Below are positions 1 to 12,900 of a stretch of 64,000 nt of DNA, piece after piece. Numbering within the stretch: position 1 is the stretch's first letter; each line of letters opens with the position of its first letter. The notes beneath the pieces were generated by a model. That model saw only the letters and a program-made list of their open reading frames with translations. It was not told the origin of the DNA and searched no databases. The stretch covers positions 198,501-262,500 of the forward strand of contig JAUIRK010000070.1 of NCBI GenBank assembly GCA_030549495.1. Direction: 5' to 3'. The stretch is from Nectonema munidae (lineage: Eukaryota > Nematomorpha > Nectonematoida > Nectonematidae). The position numbers and the translations under genes were made by a program.

Positions 1-1
1 G

Positions 2-211
2 ATCTATTATCTATTGACATGCATAGAAAGAATGCATATTTTGGAGGTGATAGGAAGTTCTTTTGGCTGCACTCTAGTATTGACGCTTCCAGCACTCCTC
101 TATTTGAACAAAGGAACGAATTACAAAAAGTTTGATGTCGCATTCTGCGTATTTTCTCTTTTTATCTCCGTTTTATTTGGTTTAGCGCAATGCTATTCAC
201 TATTTTCATGA
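2..211 (+). CDS. Amino-acid transporter (AAAP/SLC36-SLC38-like), 3' end only
   Basis: The frame is open from the window edge to TGA at 209-211, about 69 residues. It reads as a hydrophilic turn, then a hydrophobic segment containing EVIGSSFGCTLVLTLPALLY, a short charged loop (NKGTNYKKFD) and a final hydrophobic segment ending at the stop. A glycine/serine-rich start to a helix followed by 'LPALLYL' is typical of the penultimate membrane helix of amino acid/auxin permease family transporters (SLC32/36/38), which move amino acids across plasma or lysosomal membranes, often coupled to H+ or Na+. The gene continues beyond the left edge, so its start and exon structure are unknown. Family assignment rests on this short tail alone; another multi-pass carrier is possible. 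Confidence 0.5.
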   Translation: MYYLLTCIERMHILEVIGSSFGCTLVLTLPALLYLNKGTNYKKFDVAFCVFSLFISVLFGLAQCYSLFS

Positions 212-1770
212 AACAAGGAATTCTTAAATCATCAAATCAGCGCCCTCAAATTCCTATGTGGCGGTCCAGGACAAAAGTTTTAGCGACGCCTCCCCTCCTA
301 GCCCCGCTCTTTATTATGATTTTCCATTAAAGACGTTCAAACACCTTTAAGGACCAGTGGAACACTGGTTAACCGATAAATCAAAATTGTCTGTTATTAA
401 TGCATAAAATTATATTAAAAATATAGGCAGAAGATTATTCTTCAACATTGTTGCCCTTTTAAAGGTTTAAAGCATAAACTTAAATCTTAATGAATGAATG
501 ACGGGTTTAGGATGTGTTGTACTATGACAAAAGGCATTAATGATACACCGTAAAAATTCATTTCCATTAATGATTGCTGGCAAATTTTAAAAGTTTTTTC
601 TCATTTCTAACAATTGAGGTGTATTCTATGTATATATCTTTTTATATTTGCCGTTCAAAGAAGTGTAGCAAAGGGCATATGCCCTCTTTATCCTCCCCCC
701 CCCCCCCCCCATATGTGACGATTTCGCAATGAAATTCAATTATCTCAATTTTATTTTTATGATTGATGCAAAAAACTATTATTATGGATAAAATCTTGGA
801 TTTCATTTATCCTCAAAGTTTTTCTCAACTTCATTCATCATTGTGAAAAAATGGTGTGTAAACAAGAGAGAAGAGTTTAGAAAATATTCTCATTTGGCAT
901 GAGAATCGTTGTCTCCTTAGAACGAAATAAATTATGCATCTTAAGAGTGGATTGAAGTGTGGTTCTCTTTCCGAAGGCCACATTTTATATTCAACGACTT
1001 GTACAAGGGAGGCCGAGCATTTAGAACAACTTCTATAAATTTATTAGGAAAATATATGTATACATGTATACTTTCTCACTGATTATATATGTTCTTCATA
1101 TATGGAGGTTTTCATTATGCTTAGTTATATAAAATGTGGGAATTCTTGAAACCCACATTAATTTTAAAGTTCGAGAGCATGTGTCTAATTATGAAAAAAG
1201 CCTGTTTTAAGCTGGTTTAAAATTTATTAAAGAATCCAAGAGAAAAGAATATTTTTCATTAGTTCTTTGTCTATTCTACATTGAATGTATAAAAATATTT
1301 AATAATAAATCATTTCATAACACATATGACGCAAGCAATAATGGCAAAGTTATTTATAAGCTAATAGAATTTTACTTTTAAACGGATTTTATCAGTTCAT
1401 CAGTATTGACTGATTAACAAGATTTATTGATTTTAAGCTTCTTTTATATCAAATTAATTAATCTCATCTGATCTTTCAAAAATGAAAGGGGTTTAGTATT
1501 GCGTTACTTAAATTGAAAAAATTGAAAGATCTTCTGGCGAAAAATAATGGATTGTGATGAAGTAACTTTCAGTGTACTCTGATGTAACAAAAGCACAATA
1601 TTTAATGATAGAATTTTTGTAACAATGTAAAAAAAATTTCGGATATATATAAAGGAGTAAAAATGAGTATATATCCATGGTCTGACAAGACCACGTGGGA
1701 AAGAATATGCCTAACGCAACTTACTAGACCATTTATGAAAATTGTGAAATTAAAAAAACATACTTATGAT
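212..1770. other. Gene-free stretch with a poly-C run
   Basis: No coding region recognised on either strand. The only distinct item is an uninterrupted run of 16 C at 695-710, a rare composition in this AT-rich DNA and a likely site of length error. Confidence 0.5.
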
Positions 1771-1774
1771 GAAA

Positions 1775-1835
1775 AAATTATAATAAAACTTTGCACACAT
1801 GTTAAGTACCTACCATAGATCTTGAAAATTTAGGT
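1775..1835 (+). repeat. Dispersed repeat, copy 1
   Basis: This stretch matches 4616-4690 in the same orientation. Shared blocks include ACTTTGCACACATGTTAAG, then a CTACCATAGAT block and an AAAATTTAG tail. The second copy has a short extra insertion after the first block. Family unknown; no inverted ends or target duplication recognised. Confidence 0.55.
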
Positions 1836-2479
1836 CCGTTATTTTGGGCATACAAAATCATATTTAACATGTCGAAGATTTAATTTTTATTCAAGTCTGT
1901 TTTGAATACAAGTAGAACTCCTTTTTTATTACATCTCTCAATTAGATTTGTTATAGTTACTATATAACACTATATAAATTTATACTATTTAAATTTATTA
2001 TATGTTACTATATAACTATATCAATTACATATTACTAACATACACTAAGAATTTCGCATGAACTTAATTTGATACTTTTTTAAAATTAAGTTTACTCCGT
2101 GTATGATTTAACAATTGGAAGACAATGGTGTAAAAATCATTGTGTTTTTGAATATGGATCAGTTAATGTTAGGAGATTCAACAAGTTATCAAAAAAATTG
2201 AAAAGTTTTTTAAATTTATAAACGGTAAACGTTTCATCACGGAGAAATTTTGAATCGAAAATAACGAGTCTTTCATATTTAACTTTTATTGCAAAAAATG
2301 ATGTGAGGTCAAGTTTAATTAAACGCACTTTGTAAAACAATAACGAAATGAATAACTATCTATCTGGTCAAAGTGATAAAATGCATACTCCAAGATATAA
2401 GAACGAATCCAATTTCATAACTCCAAATATACTAATGTATATAACATAACATAAACATGAAAGCGAAGAAGAGTCTACG

Positions 2480-3120
2480 CCTATAAATATCGCATCATAG
2501 AGATAGAATTAATAAAAATAATTTATACAACAAGAAAACCTCTTTCCTGACAAAAATTTCCTCTTTCCAGAAAGCATTATTCTTGAAGATATTCAAGGAT
2601 GGAGATTGAACTACATTGTCAGGCAAAGAGTTCCAGTCATTTATTATACGTTGTTAGAAGAAGCTTCTTAGATATGACTTTTTACAGTAATCTTTTTGGA
2701 ATTGCAAAGTATGGAATTTATATAATCTTGAAGGGCAATCAGATAAAATTTTTGAATTAAGTTTCGTATTCCTGTGTATGGTATTGTATACAGAAATCAT
2801 ATCTCTTCTCTTAAATCTATACTTCATGGATAGAATGCCTTTTTGTATTTCTAATCCTTGAGACTAGCAATCTTTTAGTGATAATTCTTTGAACATCATA
2901 AGTATGAATCTGGTAGGCTATTTATGTTATCATACTTCAAGATAGGTCTTATCAGCGTTTTGTAAAGAAGTTGTGCTGTTGTGCTATCGAATATAGAAAA
3001 ACATCTACCGTATTTTATGAAAGGCTGAAAAAGCTTTAGACTCTCTCTTTGAAATATCTTTGACAGGGAGGAGTTTAGAATCATCAATGTTGCATTTGAT
3101 GATCATTTTGTACATCTACT
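2480..3120 (-). mobile_element. LINE 3' end (reverse-transcriptase C-terminal part), degraded
   Basis: On the minus strand the region reads first as a reverse-transcriptase tail, including a 'LLYKTLIRPILKYDN' stretch (about 2930-2990). That motif is the 'LY..LIRP.LEY' segment found after the palm in Jockey/CR1/RTE-type LINEs. Further on (about 2590-2670) comes a 'R(S)FFQRIINDWNSLPDNVV' type segment, the usual 'F..R....WN.LP..VV' C-terminal signature of these elements. Several frames are needed, so the copy is dead. The 5' part (endonuclease, most of the RT) is missing, as expected of 5'-truncated LINE insertions. The clade is not resolved. Confidence 0.65.
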
Positions 3121-3183
3121 TTCTTCAACTTATGAGCGCCAATGCAATATGATTGAGTATTTTCAGATCCAACACTTTCAAAA

Positions 3184-3335
3184 TTAACCCTTTCATGACC
3201 AGAAAAATCAGACGATATTTATTAAAAAGCAGAAGATTCATATACAAAACTATTTGAAAAAGCAGACGAAGGTAAAATTGTTTATGTACACTGGTAAATT
3301 CCCCGTATAACTTTAAAATCGGTAAAAAAAAACAC
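3184..3335. repeat. MITE-like repeat related to 11053-11252
   Basis: Begins TTAACCCTTTCATGACC, the TTAA plus CCC start expected of piggyBac-type ends. It contains internal AAAAAGCAGACGAAG and CAGACGA motifs that recur in the same order at 11165-11220. The right end is unclear. It is probably a short non-autonomous element family with TTAA target sites; the assignment rests on the shared interior and one end. Confidence 0.4.
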
Positions 3336-3339
3336 TTCT

Positions 3340-5540
3340 TTTATAGCAAATTTACTTTTTTCAACGCTAAGTTTGCCTACCTATTATTAATATTTTTTGT
3401 AGAGAAAAAATTTGTAACAATTAACTAAATTAAATGGTGTTTTTTGGATAAGTAAAAAATTAGATTGCTTGGTTAAGTTTATACTAATTATGCTATTTTC
3501 ACAGGTATTAGCAAATAAAAGCCCAGATGGAGCATTTTTTATTTTCTTCAATGTTTGGGGATGTAAATCAATAACAAATACATTATGCAGCTATAAAGAT
3601 ACAAAGAAGATACGCATAATGAGTATTTAGATGGCGTTAATTAAAAAGTTACCTATTTTTGAATAATGCATGTGTTCACGTTATATTTCCCATGTGATAT
3701 CCTCAGCACAAAAGCTTAGAAAAAATTTATCTTAGAAAAAAGTTTTATGAAATTCTTCATTTAATCAATAAGTATATTTCTTAACTTTTCAAACAAATTT
3801 TTTCAATTTATTTAGATCCATTTTCAAAAGATTCAAAGTAGTAGCAGTTAACGTCACTACCATTTTCTAGTTATCTCAACTATTTTAATAATGTATTTAG
3901 CAAAAGTCAAAACTATAATTAACACGTGTGCTTAACTTTTTCCTAATTTTGCTGGGAAGTTGCACTTTCAAACGACTAAACTTTACTAAGTTATTAGAAG
4001 ATTTTTGGATGATAACATTTATTAATTAAATTAGTTACTTGAACTTAAGAGTTGGGAAAACTTACGAATTCATACGTCCAAATTTGGAGACGAGCGTTTT
4101 TATTTATTTATTTTTTGGAAAAATTACAGTGCTCCCGACACATATTTTAAAGTGGGTCGGTCAAAACATTGACTCAATTCAGGTTGCCTAATTTATGCTC
4201 CGCACCATTATTGGAGGGGAATTTTTTTTGCATTTTTGAATCGATAAAATGACTATCTCAAACATTTGAAGGTACAAAACTGATGGTACAAAATACTTTC
4301 AATTTTAGACAGAATAATCAAAATGATGGAAGAAGCATGTAGCTCTGACAAAGAATTGCTAACCAAAAACTTTGTAATAAAACACATTTATGAATTGATA
4401 ATTCTTGTTTCACTTGCTTTTTCCCGAAGTTAATGTGATGTGTCATGGATATTCCATGATTAATTACTGATGAACTATTCACAACTAAGTTCTGACACGT
4501 GTCTCTAGTTTTGAATGGGTTTCTTATTTACTAAAGCATACCATACATCCTAAGGGCAGTGTGAAAATTAGTCAAAAGTTTAAATATAAAATTTTATTGT
4601 TATGGTAAAGAAGTGGAAAAATTATACTAAAACTTTGCACACATGTTAAGAACAAAGTTAGTGCCTACCATAGATATGCAAAATTTAGCAAAATTACAAT
4701 CATCAAAATCAAAAAAATGCAAAATACTTCATCCACAGAAAGTCTTTATTTGAAGAAATGAGGAAAACACATTTCACTCTTATTAAACGAAATCATATTG
4801 GATAAATTTTCCAAAGTGTAAATAGCGTTCCTTATGTTTTGATACAAATTCATGACCTTTGCGATATTTTAATCTTCTGGCATGCCAAAATGATAGTTCT
4901 GGTGTAACACTGGTGCCTGGGTTCACTAACAACAACTTACATATCAAAATTACGTTCGTTATTAGTTTCTTTCATCAGGAAACACTTGCAAACGCTCTGT
5001 TGGTAAAAAAACATGCAGTATCTGAAATGTAGACAATTGCTTTGAGAAAGGTAATTCAACATACTCTTTATGTCAAAACATCATGAGAATAAATATCTCA
5101 AATAATTTTTATCCCATTTTCATCAAGACATTCACCATCATTTGTGGGTGAGAGTAGTGATGAGATGATACTAACGTTTTGTACGATTCCGATTCCTATA
5201 CCAATTCCTTTCAACACTAATGATAATAATTACCTTATAAACATGTTACACAAGTGGCTAAAACATTTTAAAAAAGATAATAAATCCGAAAATGACGTAA
5301 AATGCCACTTTAACAAACAGGAATACATCAAACTTTTAGCAGTATTTCTTATTTTACCTTCCATCCATGACGAAGTCAGAAGAAAAATCCTTTTTTTCAG
5401 AAGAAAATAAAGATATCAAAATAAAAAACCTTCAGAAGAAAATAAAGATAAGCAATCACTTATTGATTTTCAATCTTGTATTGTGTGTTATCTATACATT
5501 TATACATTTTACTATTATGTAGATTGTGGATTATTATTAT
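3340..5540. other. AT-rich stretch without a recognised gene
   Basis: Apart from the repeat copy at 4616-4690, nothing is recognised. An 88-codon open frame at about 5144-5410 (plus) has an isoleucine-proline repeat and a lysine-rich middle, resembles no family I know, and is flanked by a short direct repeat (CAGAAGAAAATAAAGATA, twice at 5398-5450). I do not call it a gene. Confidence 0.4.
4616..4690 (+). repeat. Dispersed repeat, copy 2
   Basis: Direct partner of 1775-1835. It shares the ACTTTGCACACATGTTAAG and CTACCATAGAT blocks, separated here by about 10 extra bases. No gene was recognised in the surrounding 3.3-5.5 kb. Confidence 0.55.
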
Positions 5541-5541
5541 A

Positions 5542-6955
5542 CAGTAAACTCTCTTAAAATCGGACTCTCAAAAAACCGGAATTTATGAGAAACTGGAACA
5601 TTTTTTCGTTCCCAAATTTGCCTCTACTTAATACGTTATGCAACTAAAATAAACCAGAATTTCTGGAAACTGGAAAAAAAATTTAGTCCGAAGAGACAAA
5701 ATATTGTTCTTTAAACCGGAATTTGGGCTTAGATTCATGATATTTCTTGCTTTTTTAAGAGTCCATTATTATTTTCATACTTTATACGTTTCATAAAACT
5801 AAAATGGTAATTTACTTTATTTTAAACTTGAAAAATTCGCATTATATTTGAACTTTTTTTTATTTGTAGATAAATTAATTAAATTTTTGTGCACCTTTTT
5901 TTCATTGGTTTGAAAAAACATAATGCCTAAAGGAAAAAGAAATGAGATTGACTTAAATTCAAAAATAAGTTTGATAAATGATGTTGAAAAAGGGTTGAGC
6001 GTTGCTGAGGCCACAATAAAATACTCTTTAGGCAAGTCAACCATCTACGATATTTTAAAGGCTAAGGATAAATATAAAATTGAAAGCAAAGCATCATGTG
6101 CATCAAAATTTAGAGTGATTAAAACAAAGTTTACTGATATTGATGAATTAATGCTTAGCTGGTTCAAAACTGCACTCGACAAGAATATTCCTGTTTCTTG
6201 ACCCATAATAAGAGCTAAGGCCGAACAATTCGCTGAAAAAATGGATATTGAAAACTTTAAAGCTTCAGAAGGTTGGCTTAGCAAATGGAAAAAAGACACG
6301 ATATAAAGCAACTTACAGTTTGTGGAGAAAGGGGAGATGTAAATAAGGAAGTTTTGGAAAAAGAGTATTCATCACTTATTCGAAGGGTATAAGCCGTAAA
6401 ATATTTTTAATTGTGATGAGAATGGTTTATTTTTTCGAGTTTGCCGGACAAAACTTTGTCCTTCATAAATGATGATGTCAAAGGAATCAAGTTTTCTAAG
6501 GAGAGAATAGCAATAATGTTGACTTGTAATATGATTGGAGAAAAGGTGAAACAAATTTTTTTGAATTTTTTTTTGAATTTTAAATCAAATTTGTTTTTTT
6601 ATAATTAAGTTAAAATACTTGATAATTGGGCGAGCTCAAAAGCCAAGATGTTTTAAATCGATTGACACAGAGCGTTTGCCGGTTACATGGAAATTCAACA
6701 GGAAAGCGTGGATGACTGGTTCCTTATTTGAGGAATATCTTGATCAACTTAACTCTAAAATGAGATTTCAAAAACGAAAAATTTTATTGTTTCTTGATAA
6801 TGCCTCTTCACACGTTCACTTTGAAAAAAGCCACGTGAAGCTTGCTTTTCTTCCAGCAAATACAACATCCGTATTTACTTTGGATCAAGGCATACTTAAA
6901 GTTTTTAAGAACAAGTATAGGGTGAAATTGTTATACCTAAAACACGTCTAAAATC
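5542..6955 (+). mobile_element. Tigger/pogo-like DNA transposon, degenerate
   Basis: A TA dinucleotide at 5540-5541 precedes CAGTAAACTCTCTTAAAATC, a Tigger-type terminus. Reading right, 5923-6201 encodes a CENP-B-type N-terminal helix-turn-helix (basic start MPKGKRNEID, then 'GLSVAEATIKYSLGKSTIYD'). Next is a second HTH piece ending in 'SEGWLSKWKK' (about 6213-6300), then the DDE core: 'NCDENGLFF' (first Asp, about 6410), 'LLFLDNASSH' (second, about 6795) and 'TLDQGILK' (third, about 6880). The frame is interrupted by a stop at about 6199 and by at least two frameshifts, so it is non-functional. No right terminal repeat was found after 6955; the 3' end is probably lost. It is much more decayed than the Tigger at 40.8-43.1 kb and belongs to a different subfamily. 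Confidence 0.8.
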
Positions 6956-6959
6956 TATA

Positions 6960-9780
6960 ATACGATTAAATTTACTAATCAAATAACGAACTAAATATAG
7001 CTAACCAACAAACTAAATAATAAACTATAAATATAATTAAAAACTTTATATAATTTTTTATAAAATTTTAAATTCATAAAAATACTTTTTAAATATTATT
7101 TTTTAAATATATTTATATTTTTTCTCTTCAAATATTTGTTAAGACTTAGAAATGCGTCCTAAAATTTCAATATAAAGAGATAAGCTTGCAGGAAACTTTT
7201 TCTGAAAATTGATTGTTTCAAAAGATGATTCCAACTAGTCTCTTCCGAAAGTGGCATGCATATGAAGAAGACGAAAGCTATTCTTTTAAAAAATAGGTTT
7301 GAATAAATATTTCATTTAACACTGATTTCTAAGTATAAAAATCAATGTTTCATCTAAAGATTTTCTTGTTACATGCATACTTCTTAAAAAATCTCTTAAA
7401 TTTTTCGCTTTATAGGTGTCCTGCTATAACATTTAATAGATGAAATATAACAAGTCGACTAATTTAAGAGCAAAATGTTGCCATTTAGTCTATTTTGTGG
7501 TAAAAGTCGAACCTAATTTAAAAAAGTATGCTATGCTGTCTTCATAAAAAATAAGTTTTTAAATCAAATTAAACTTTGCATATCTAATTTACTTGAGACA
7601 AAAATAAATTGATTTTCAAAATAAAAAAACTAAAAGTTAAGTGTTACATCTTTTTACATGAGAAATATTATATTTGTTATCTAAAATTTATATTTTTTTT
7701 ATTATTTTTTTCCAATTTAAATTTTCAACTTTGAAAAGAGAAAATGGATTTTGAAAGAATGCTATAGAATCGAAAAGGATCCATCTTACATAGGGGTTTA
7801 GTACAAAGAAAAAATTATTCTTATATATACTATTATTTTAAAGCTGAATTTTCTTATATTATTGCTCATGATCAGACATGCAAAAATTGATTTCATATTT
7901 TTATTAAACTTGTCTTGGGTTCGAGGAGACAGCAAATAATCTGTGACAGGTTCAACGGGTTTAAAAGATTCAGAACCCCTGATATAACCTGATTTAAAAT
8001 TTTTTCTGCTTACAGAGAATATTGAAAGTTTTAAAAATTCAAAAACAAAGAAAATGACAGTGAAAGTGTGTAAAACTAAAATATGGTCTATCAAAATAGC
8101 AGCAATCGTTAGCAGATGGGAGCATATTCTCATTTGTAGGCAATTTTCAAGTTAAAAAATATAATGTTACAAGCTAGAAAAATGAATTCACAAATCATTG
8201 CTCGAATAAACTACAACCACCTCATATATCGTAATGAAACGATTTCTGAGTAAGGTTTATCTAGTTAAATTTTATCGGGCATGCATTTCTCCACCCATTT
8301 TTGCATATGTATTTATCGTAATGGCTGAATATAACAATCAATTATTTTATAATTAAATTTTAATACCTTTTATAAGATATGAATAAGTAGACTAGATTTT
8401 TCAACATTTTATTATACCTATATTTTTTTAAATCATTTAAAAGTTCACATTAAAAAAAATTCTCCTCACCCGTTTTGTTTATGCCTTTTGTAAACAAACA
8501 TCTAAAATTTTCTGACATTCAATTGAGCAAAAAATTTTGATTGCTTTTTACGCATACATTTTTTGGTTGGAAAATTTATAGCTTTTCGTTTAATTATTTT
8601 GGTAAATAAAAAAAACTATAAGGGTATTTGTTCTGATAATTCATTTGTTTGATATTGAACTTTGTTATGGAACCCCAAAAAAAATAATTCCAAAAATCTT
8701 TTAGTAGAAAAAGATAGTTTAACATAAGGGTATCATTGTATGTACGTTGACCATTAAAACAAATAGTTAAAAAAAAAGACAATTTTAATGTTTATGTTTA
8801 ATAAAAAATACTCTTTTTTTTGCAAAAAAAATGTTTTATATAGAAAAACATTTTTATCATCTCTAAAACCTTAAAAAAACTAAAGGTTATGAGGCAAATA
8901 TAAAAAGATTAATTCTTTGATATCAAAAAAGGATGAAACCGTTGAATAAGCTTAGGACCTACATATTCTCACAACTAACTCTCAGTAGGAATCCTCAAAA
9001 ATCGCAATTCATAGAGTTGGCAATCTAATACCTTCAAGTAATTCAGGGTAAACTTGCCGGTTTTACTTACCTTCGCACTAATTGGTTAATCTATGATTAA
9101 ACTTTCAGTATTCTTCTTCGCGCATAAAATCAAGGAAATCGCGTGAAAGAATGGTAAGAAAGCTAATATACTGCTAAAATACGACACCTTTGGAGAAAAC
9201 ATATCATCATACACGTATATACAAATCAATTTTGACTTTTTCCACGATGAAATGCGCTTACCCATTGTGCATGGCGTATATAATATCCACCCACACCCAC
9301 ACACTTACGCTGCTGCACAAACACATGCACACAAAGCAAAATAAGGTTTATCTACTTTCAAGGCCTGAGTACTGAATTTAACCTTAGGGTTGGTTTTGCT
9401 TTGCGCACTTAGATGATAATAGTACAATATTAACAATAGCAGTTAGACTAACACACACACAGTCATCATAATATTGTGAACGGAGATATACAGCATATGT
9501 ATGCGATATCTATCAGAATATGCACATATGATAAGTACAATTCACCAAATTGATAAGTATTTACGGAATATACACAAAAGATTTGGTAAAATATATACGA
9601 ATTATAGGGGTACATGCCTTTGATAATAACAATAATAGCTGCATAAACTTTTTGTAGTGTGCTTTTGCTACTAGCATTGATTTAGTTAATTCGCGTAGAG
9701 TGTTTTTCAATAATACTATAATCGTGGTGGTATAATATCAAAATTGGCGCACAACTTGGAAATCGTTTAAATCGCAGAAA
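6960..9780. other. AT-rich stretch without a convincing gene
   Basis: A 111-codon minus-strand frame (8133 down to 7798) starts with a hydrophobic leader-like segment and then a more polar part (GYIRGSESFKPVEPVTDYL). It could be a small secreted or membrane protein exon, but it matches no family I know. At about 9065-9085 the minus strand carries a strong donor-like AAG|GTAAGTA with no recognisable exon upstream. CA-rich simple sequence lies at 9288-9340. Confidence 0.35.
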
Positions 9781-9830
9781 CTCGAACAACCTTTCATTTG
9801 CCGTGTCTGATTTTTCATAAATTCTCCCTC

Positions 9831-9851
9831 CTCTCTCTCTCTCTCTCTCTC
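9831..9851 (+). repeat. (CT)n microsatellite upstream of the CBM14 gene
   Basis: An uninterrupted CT run of about ten units, 50-70 bases before the start codon at 9902. It probably lies in the 5' untranslated region or core promoter; pyrimidine or GA tracts are common near arthropod promoters. Regulatory function is not shown. Confidence 0.6.
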
Positions 9852-9901
9852 CGTTTCTCATCGCATAAAATTCACATTTTTGTAAGAAAAGTAAAAGCAA
9901 C

Positions 9902-12900
9902 ATGTCCAAGCATTTTTTTATCGTCGTTGCCATTTTTGTTCTCCAAAATTTGTGCTTCTCGAATGCGCAGAGGGGTTTTTCTGGCGTCACAGGTTTAATC
10001 AGTTCAACCGCTTCTGTCATAACTGAGGCGTGGAGTAGCAGTACGGCGCAGAGCAATTTGAACTACCGAACTAACCTCAAGAGGGAAAATCAAGATCGTC
10101 CGCTTGACTTGGCTGATGGGGAATCCATTTACTCTCCATCTAATGAATCCTACCAAAGGGGTCAACGACCTTACTCTCGTTTTGGAAAGGATAATGATGT
10201 GGTTGTTTCTCAAGAATCCTCTTATCAGAGCTCCCAATTCAGAAGAGGTGATGACGGTGGCAACGATTTCCAAAATCAACAGCAATCCTTCCAAAACTCC
10301 TACGACTATGACAATTTTCAACAGAGCATCGTCAAAGGCTCAACCCTAGAAGAAAAGCACGAAATTGTGAGTTTCTTTTTAGCCATTTGCAATAAGTGCG
10401 ATCTCTAGTTTTGAATAAAATTTGAACTATATCCCAGGAGGCTATTTATCGCTGTTATTTGGATATGCGAAAAAGACTACTTCGGAAGGGAGGCGGCACT
10501 TGGATATAAAAGTGTGCAAAAAGCTATTTAGTGAAGAATTAGGGTGAAGCTCTTCCCTTCTCCCCTATATATACGCGCATGAAGATGATTTGTAAGCAAA
10601 CCGAATACCACCTACTCACTGACCTAGCAAAGGGGCTGGAAGGGACCAGTATTAATATAGCATTTATAAAATTCAATATACAAATATGTAATGTAATAAT
10701 GCTTTGCTACACGTTGTATCCTTATTTTGCAAACACTGTTTTGAAGTATTATTATAACTTTTAAAGTGGGGCGAAATTAACATTCGCCATGCGTGTGCAA
10801 CTTAATACGTCATTGTTCCTATACAAATATAACTTTTTCAACATCTTGTTTCTTTTGCCACCAACACTTCCTCCCGTCTATGCAAATGTATTTATGTTAA
10901 TATGTCCTTATTATTTATTTAAATAAGTATTTAAAAAAGTTCATATGGTAGGTTAATAAGTAAGTGTCTTGTTACTTATTATTAAAAATAATAATTAAAG
11001 AAATATTAAAGAAATTAAAATTAAGTAAACTTATCATAAAAATACTAATTAACCGATTTTGGTTGAGGCAAAACAGAAGATTTTGATTAATCTCTATTGA
11101 ATTAATTCAAGTTAGTTTGCATTCATCCATCTACAGAAACAATAACACATAATCTCAAAAAACGCAGACGATTTATATTCAAAGTCATTGAAAAAAGCAG
11201 ACGAAGATGAAATTACTTATGTTTCCAAATGGAAGCATTGGGACTTAATGGGTTAATAAAAAAACTTTATTAAATAACAAACTAAATTATTGGTGCAAAA
11301 CTACTATCACTACTATGTTTGGATTAAGGGGAGGGGGGGGGGGGTTGATTGGCCAATCACCTGCACGTCTGCCAACTGCACCTTCCATTTTTGAGACTAG
11401 TTCTTTCTCTCAGTACACTATATATTATTTTTCTGAAAGAAAAGGTGTAATTCAGATTCGTAAGATGATATGAGTAAATCTTTCGTGCGTATTAATTCAG
11501 ATAAGCGTTAGCAAAAATTCATATAAAATTGCTATTGAGTAACTTTTATTAGATTCTCTCTCTGGTTAGATTGCTTATAAAATTTATTAAAATAAAAAAA
11601 AAAATTTTATAGATAAATGATAATTATTTGATTTTTTTTCAATAAAAAATAAATAAAATTATTTTCATTTTTAGTTATCTAGCTACTTAGTTATTAAAAA
11701 TTACTAACTTTTGTATATAAGTTTATAATCATTGTTAAAAAATAACGGAAATGTAATTTTATGCGTCAAAGGGTTGCAACGTGTAAATGTTACACGGCAA
11801 AGTGTTACACCGCTAAGTGATAAAAAAGATGAGTTTACCTTAAATTATATATATTGAACAAACATAAAAATTGAGAGTAAATTGTTGATAAAACACGAAA
11901 TTTCTTTCACAATTCGTTACAATTAAAACAAGATTTTGTGAAAAGAAAACAATTTATTCAAATGCAAATTTAATATTCAAAAAATATTAAAATTTCTAAG
12001 TTTTATCTTTTCGACGAAATTTCATTTTGGTTGTGCACAAAATTTCATTCACCGCCTCACTCTCCTTTATTTGTCCACCACATTAAAGAAAAAACAACAG
12101 GGTTCACAGCTGTCCACAAATCTATATATCCCATTTTTCCCCCTAAATTATCTTTTTTAAGTTCTAAATAGTCTTTTCCCAATTCTTATTTGTCTTTTTT
12201 CAATTCTAATTAGTCTTTTTAAGATCTAAAATGACTTTTTTAAATTCTAAACGCTCTTTCTAAAATAAAATTGAAAAAGCACAATTTAGCACTTAAAAAA
12301 GACAAACCAGAATTAAAAAAGATAAGTTAGAAGTAAAAATGGTATATAATGTTTTTCTCTGATACCTCTAAGACTAATTTCGGTGAAATGATGCAGAAAA
12401 ACTTTGCTTCCTTATTCTCTCAAGAATGTTTGCAATAAGTTAATCATCTCTTAAACTTAAATGGATCATTTATGCGGTATCTCTACTAACGCGATTTCCT
12501 GCCACAGCCTTTCGCCTTTTTTCGCTTGATAACGAATATTCATGTTATACCTGCTACCTACACTGGATGAACTACATGAATAGAACCTGAATTTAAAGCA
12601 CAAAATTTAACCATAAATCATCCTAATACTTTATTTATGCGGTTTACATAGACACTTTCTTTATTGTATGCGTAGCATTTATTGATTATATGTATAACCT
12701 ATTTTTTATTTGAAAATTAGTCTGTTTTCTTCCTAAGATCTATTCTTTAGTTTCTGAATAGGGTTCAGCAACTGGTTTAGCAAATAAGTATAAGGTATAT
12801 TTTGAAGTCAAAGAGAGAGAAATGACTTCAACAAGTATTCTTTCTTGCGTGGTTAAAAACTAAAATTTTAACAAGATCTTAGCTTGAGGTCAAGAGCGAA

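Noticed and set aside
7798-8133. Small secreted protein gene on the minus strand
   Set aside because: A hydrophobic start and a polar part are suggestive, but there is no family match, no splice or promoter support, and no conserved cysteine pattern.
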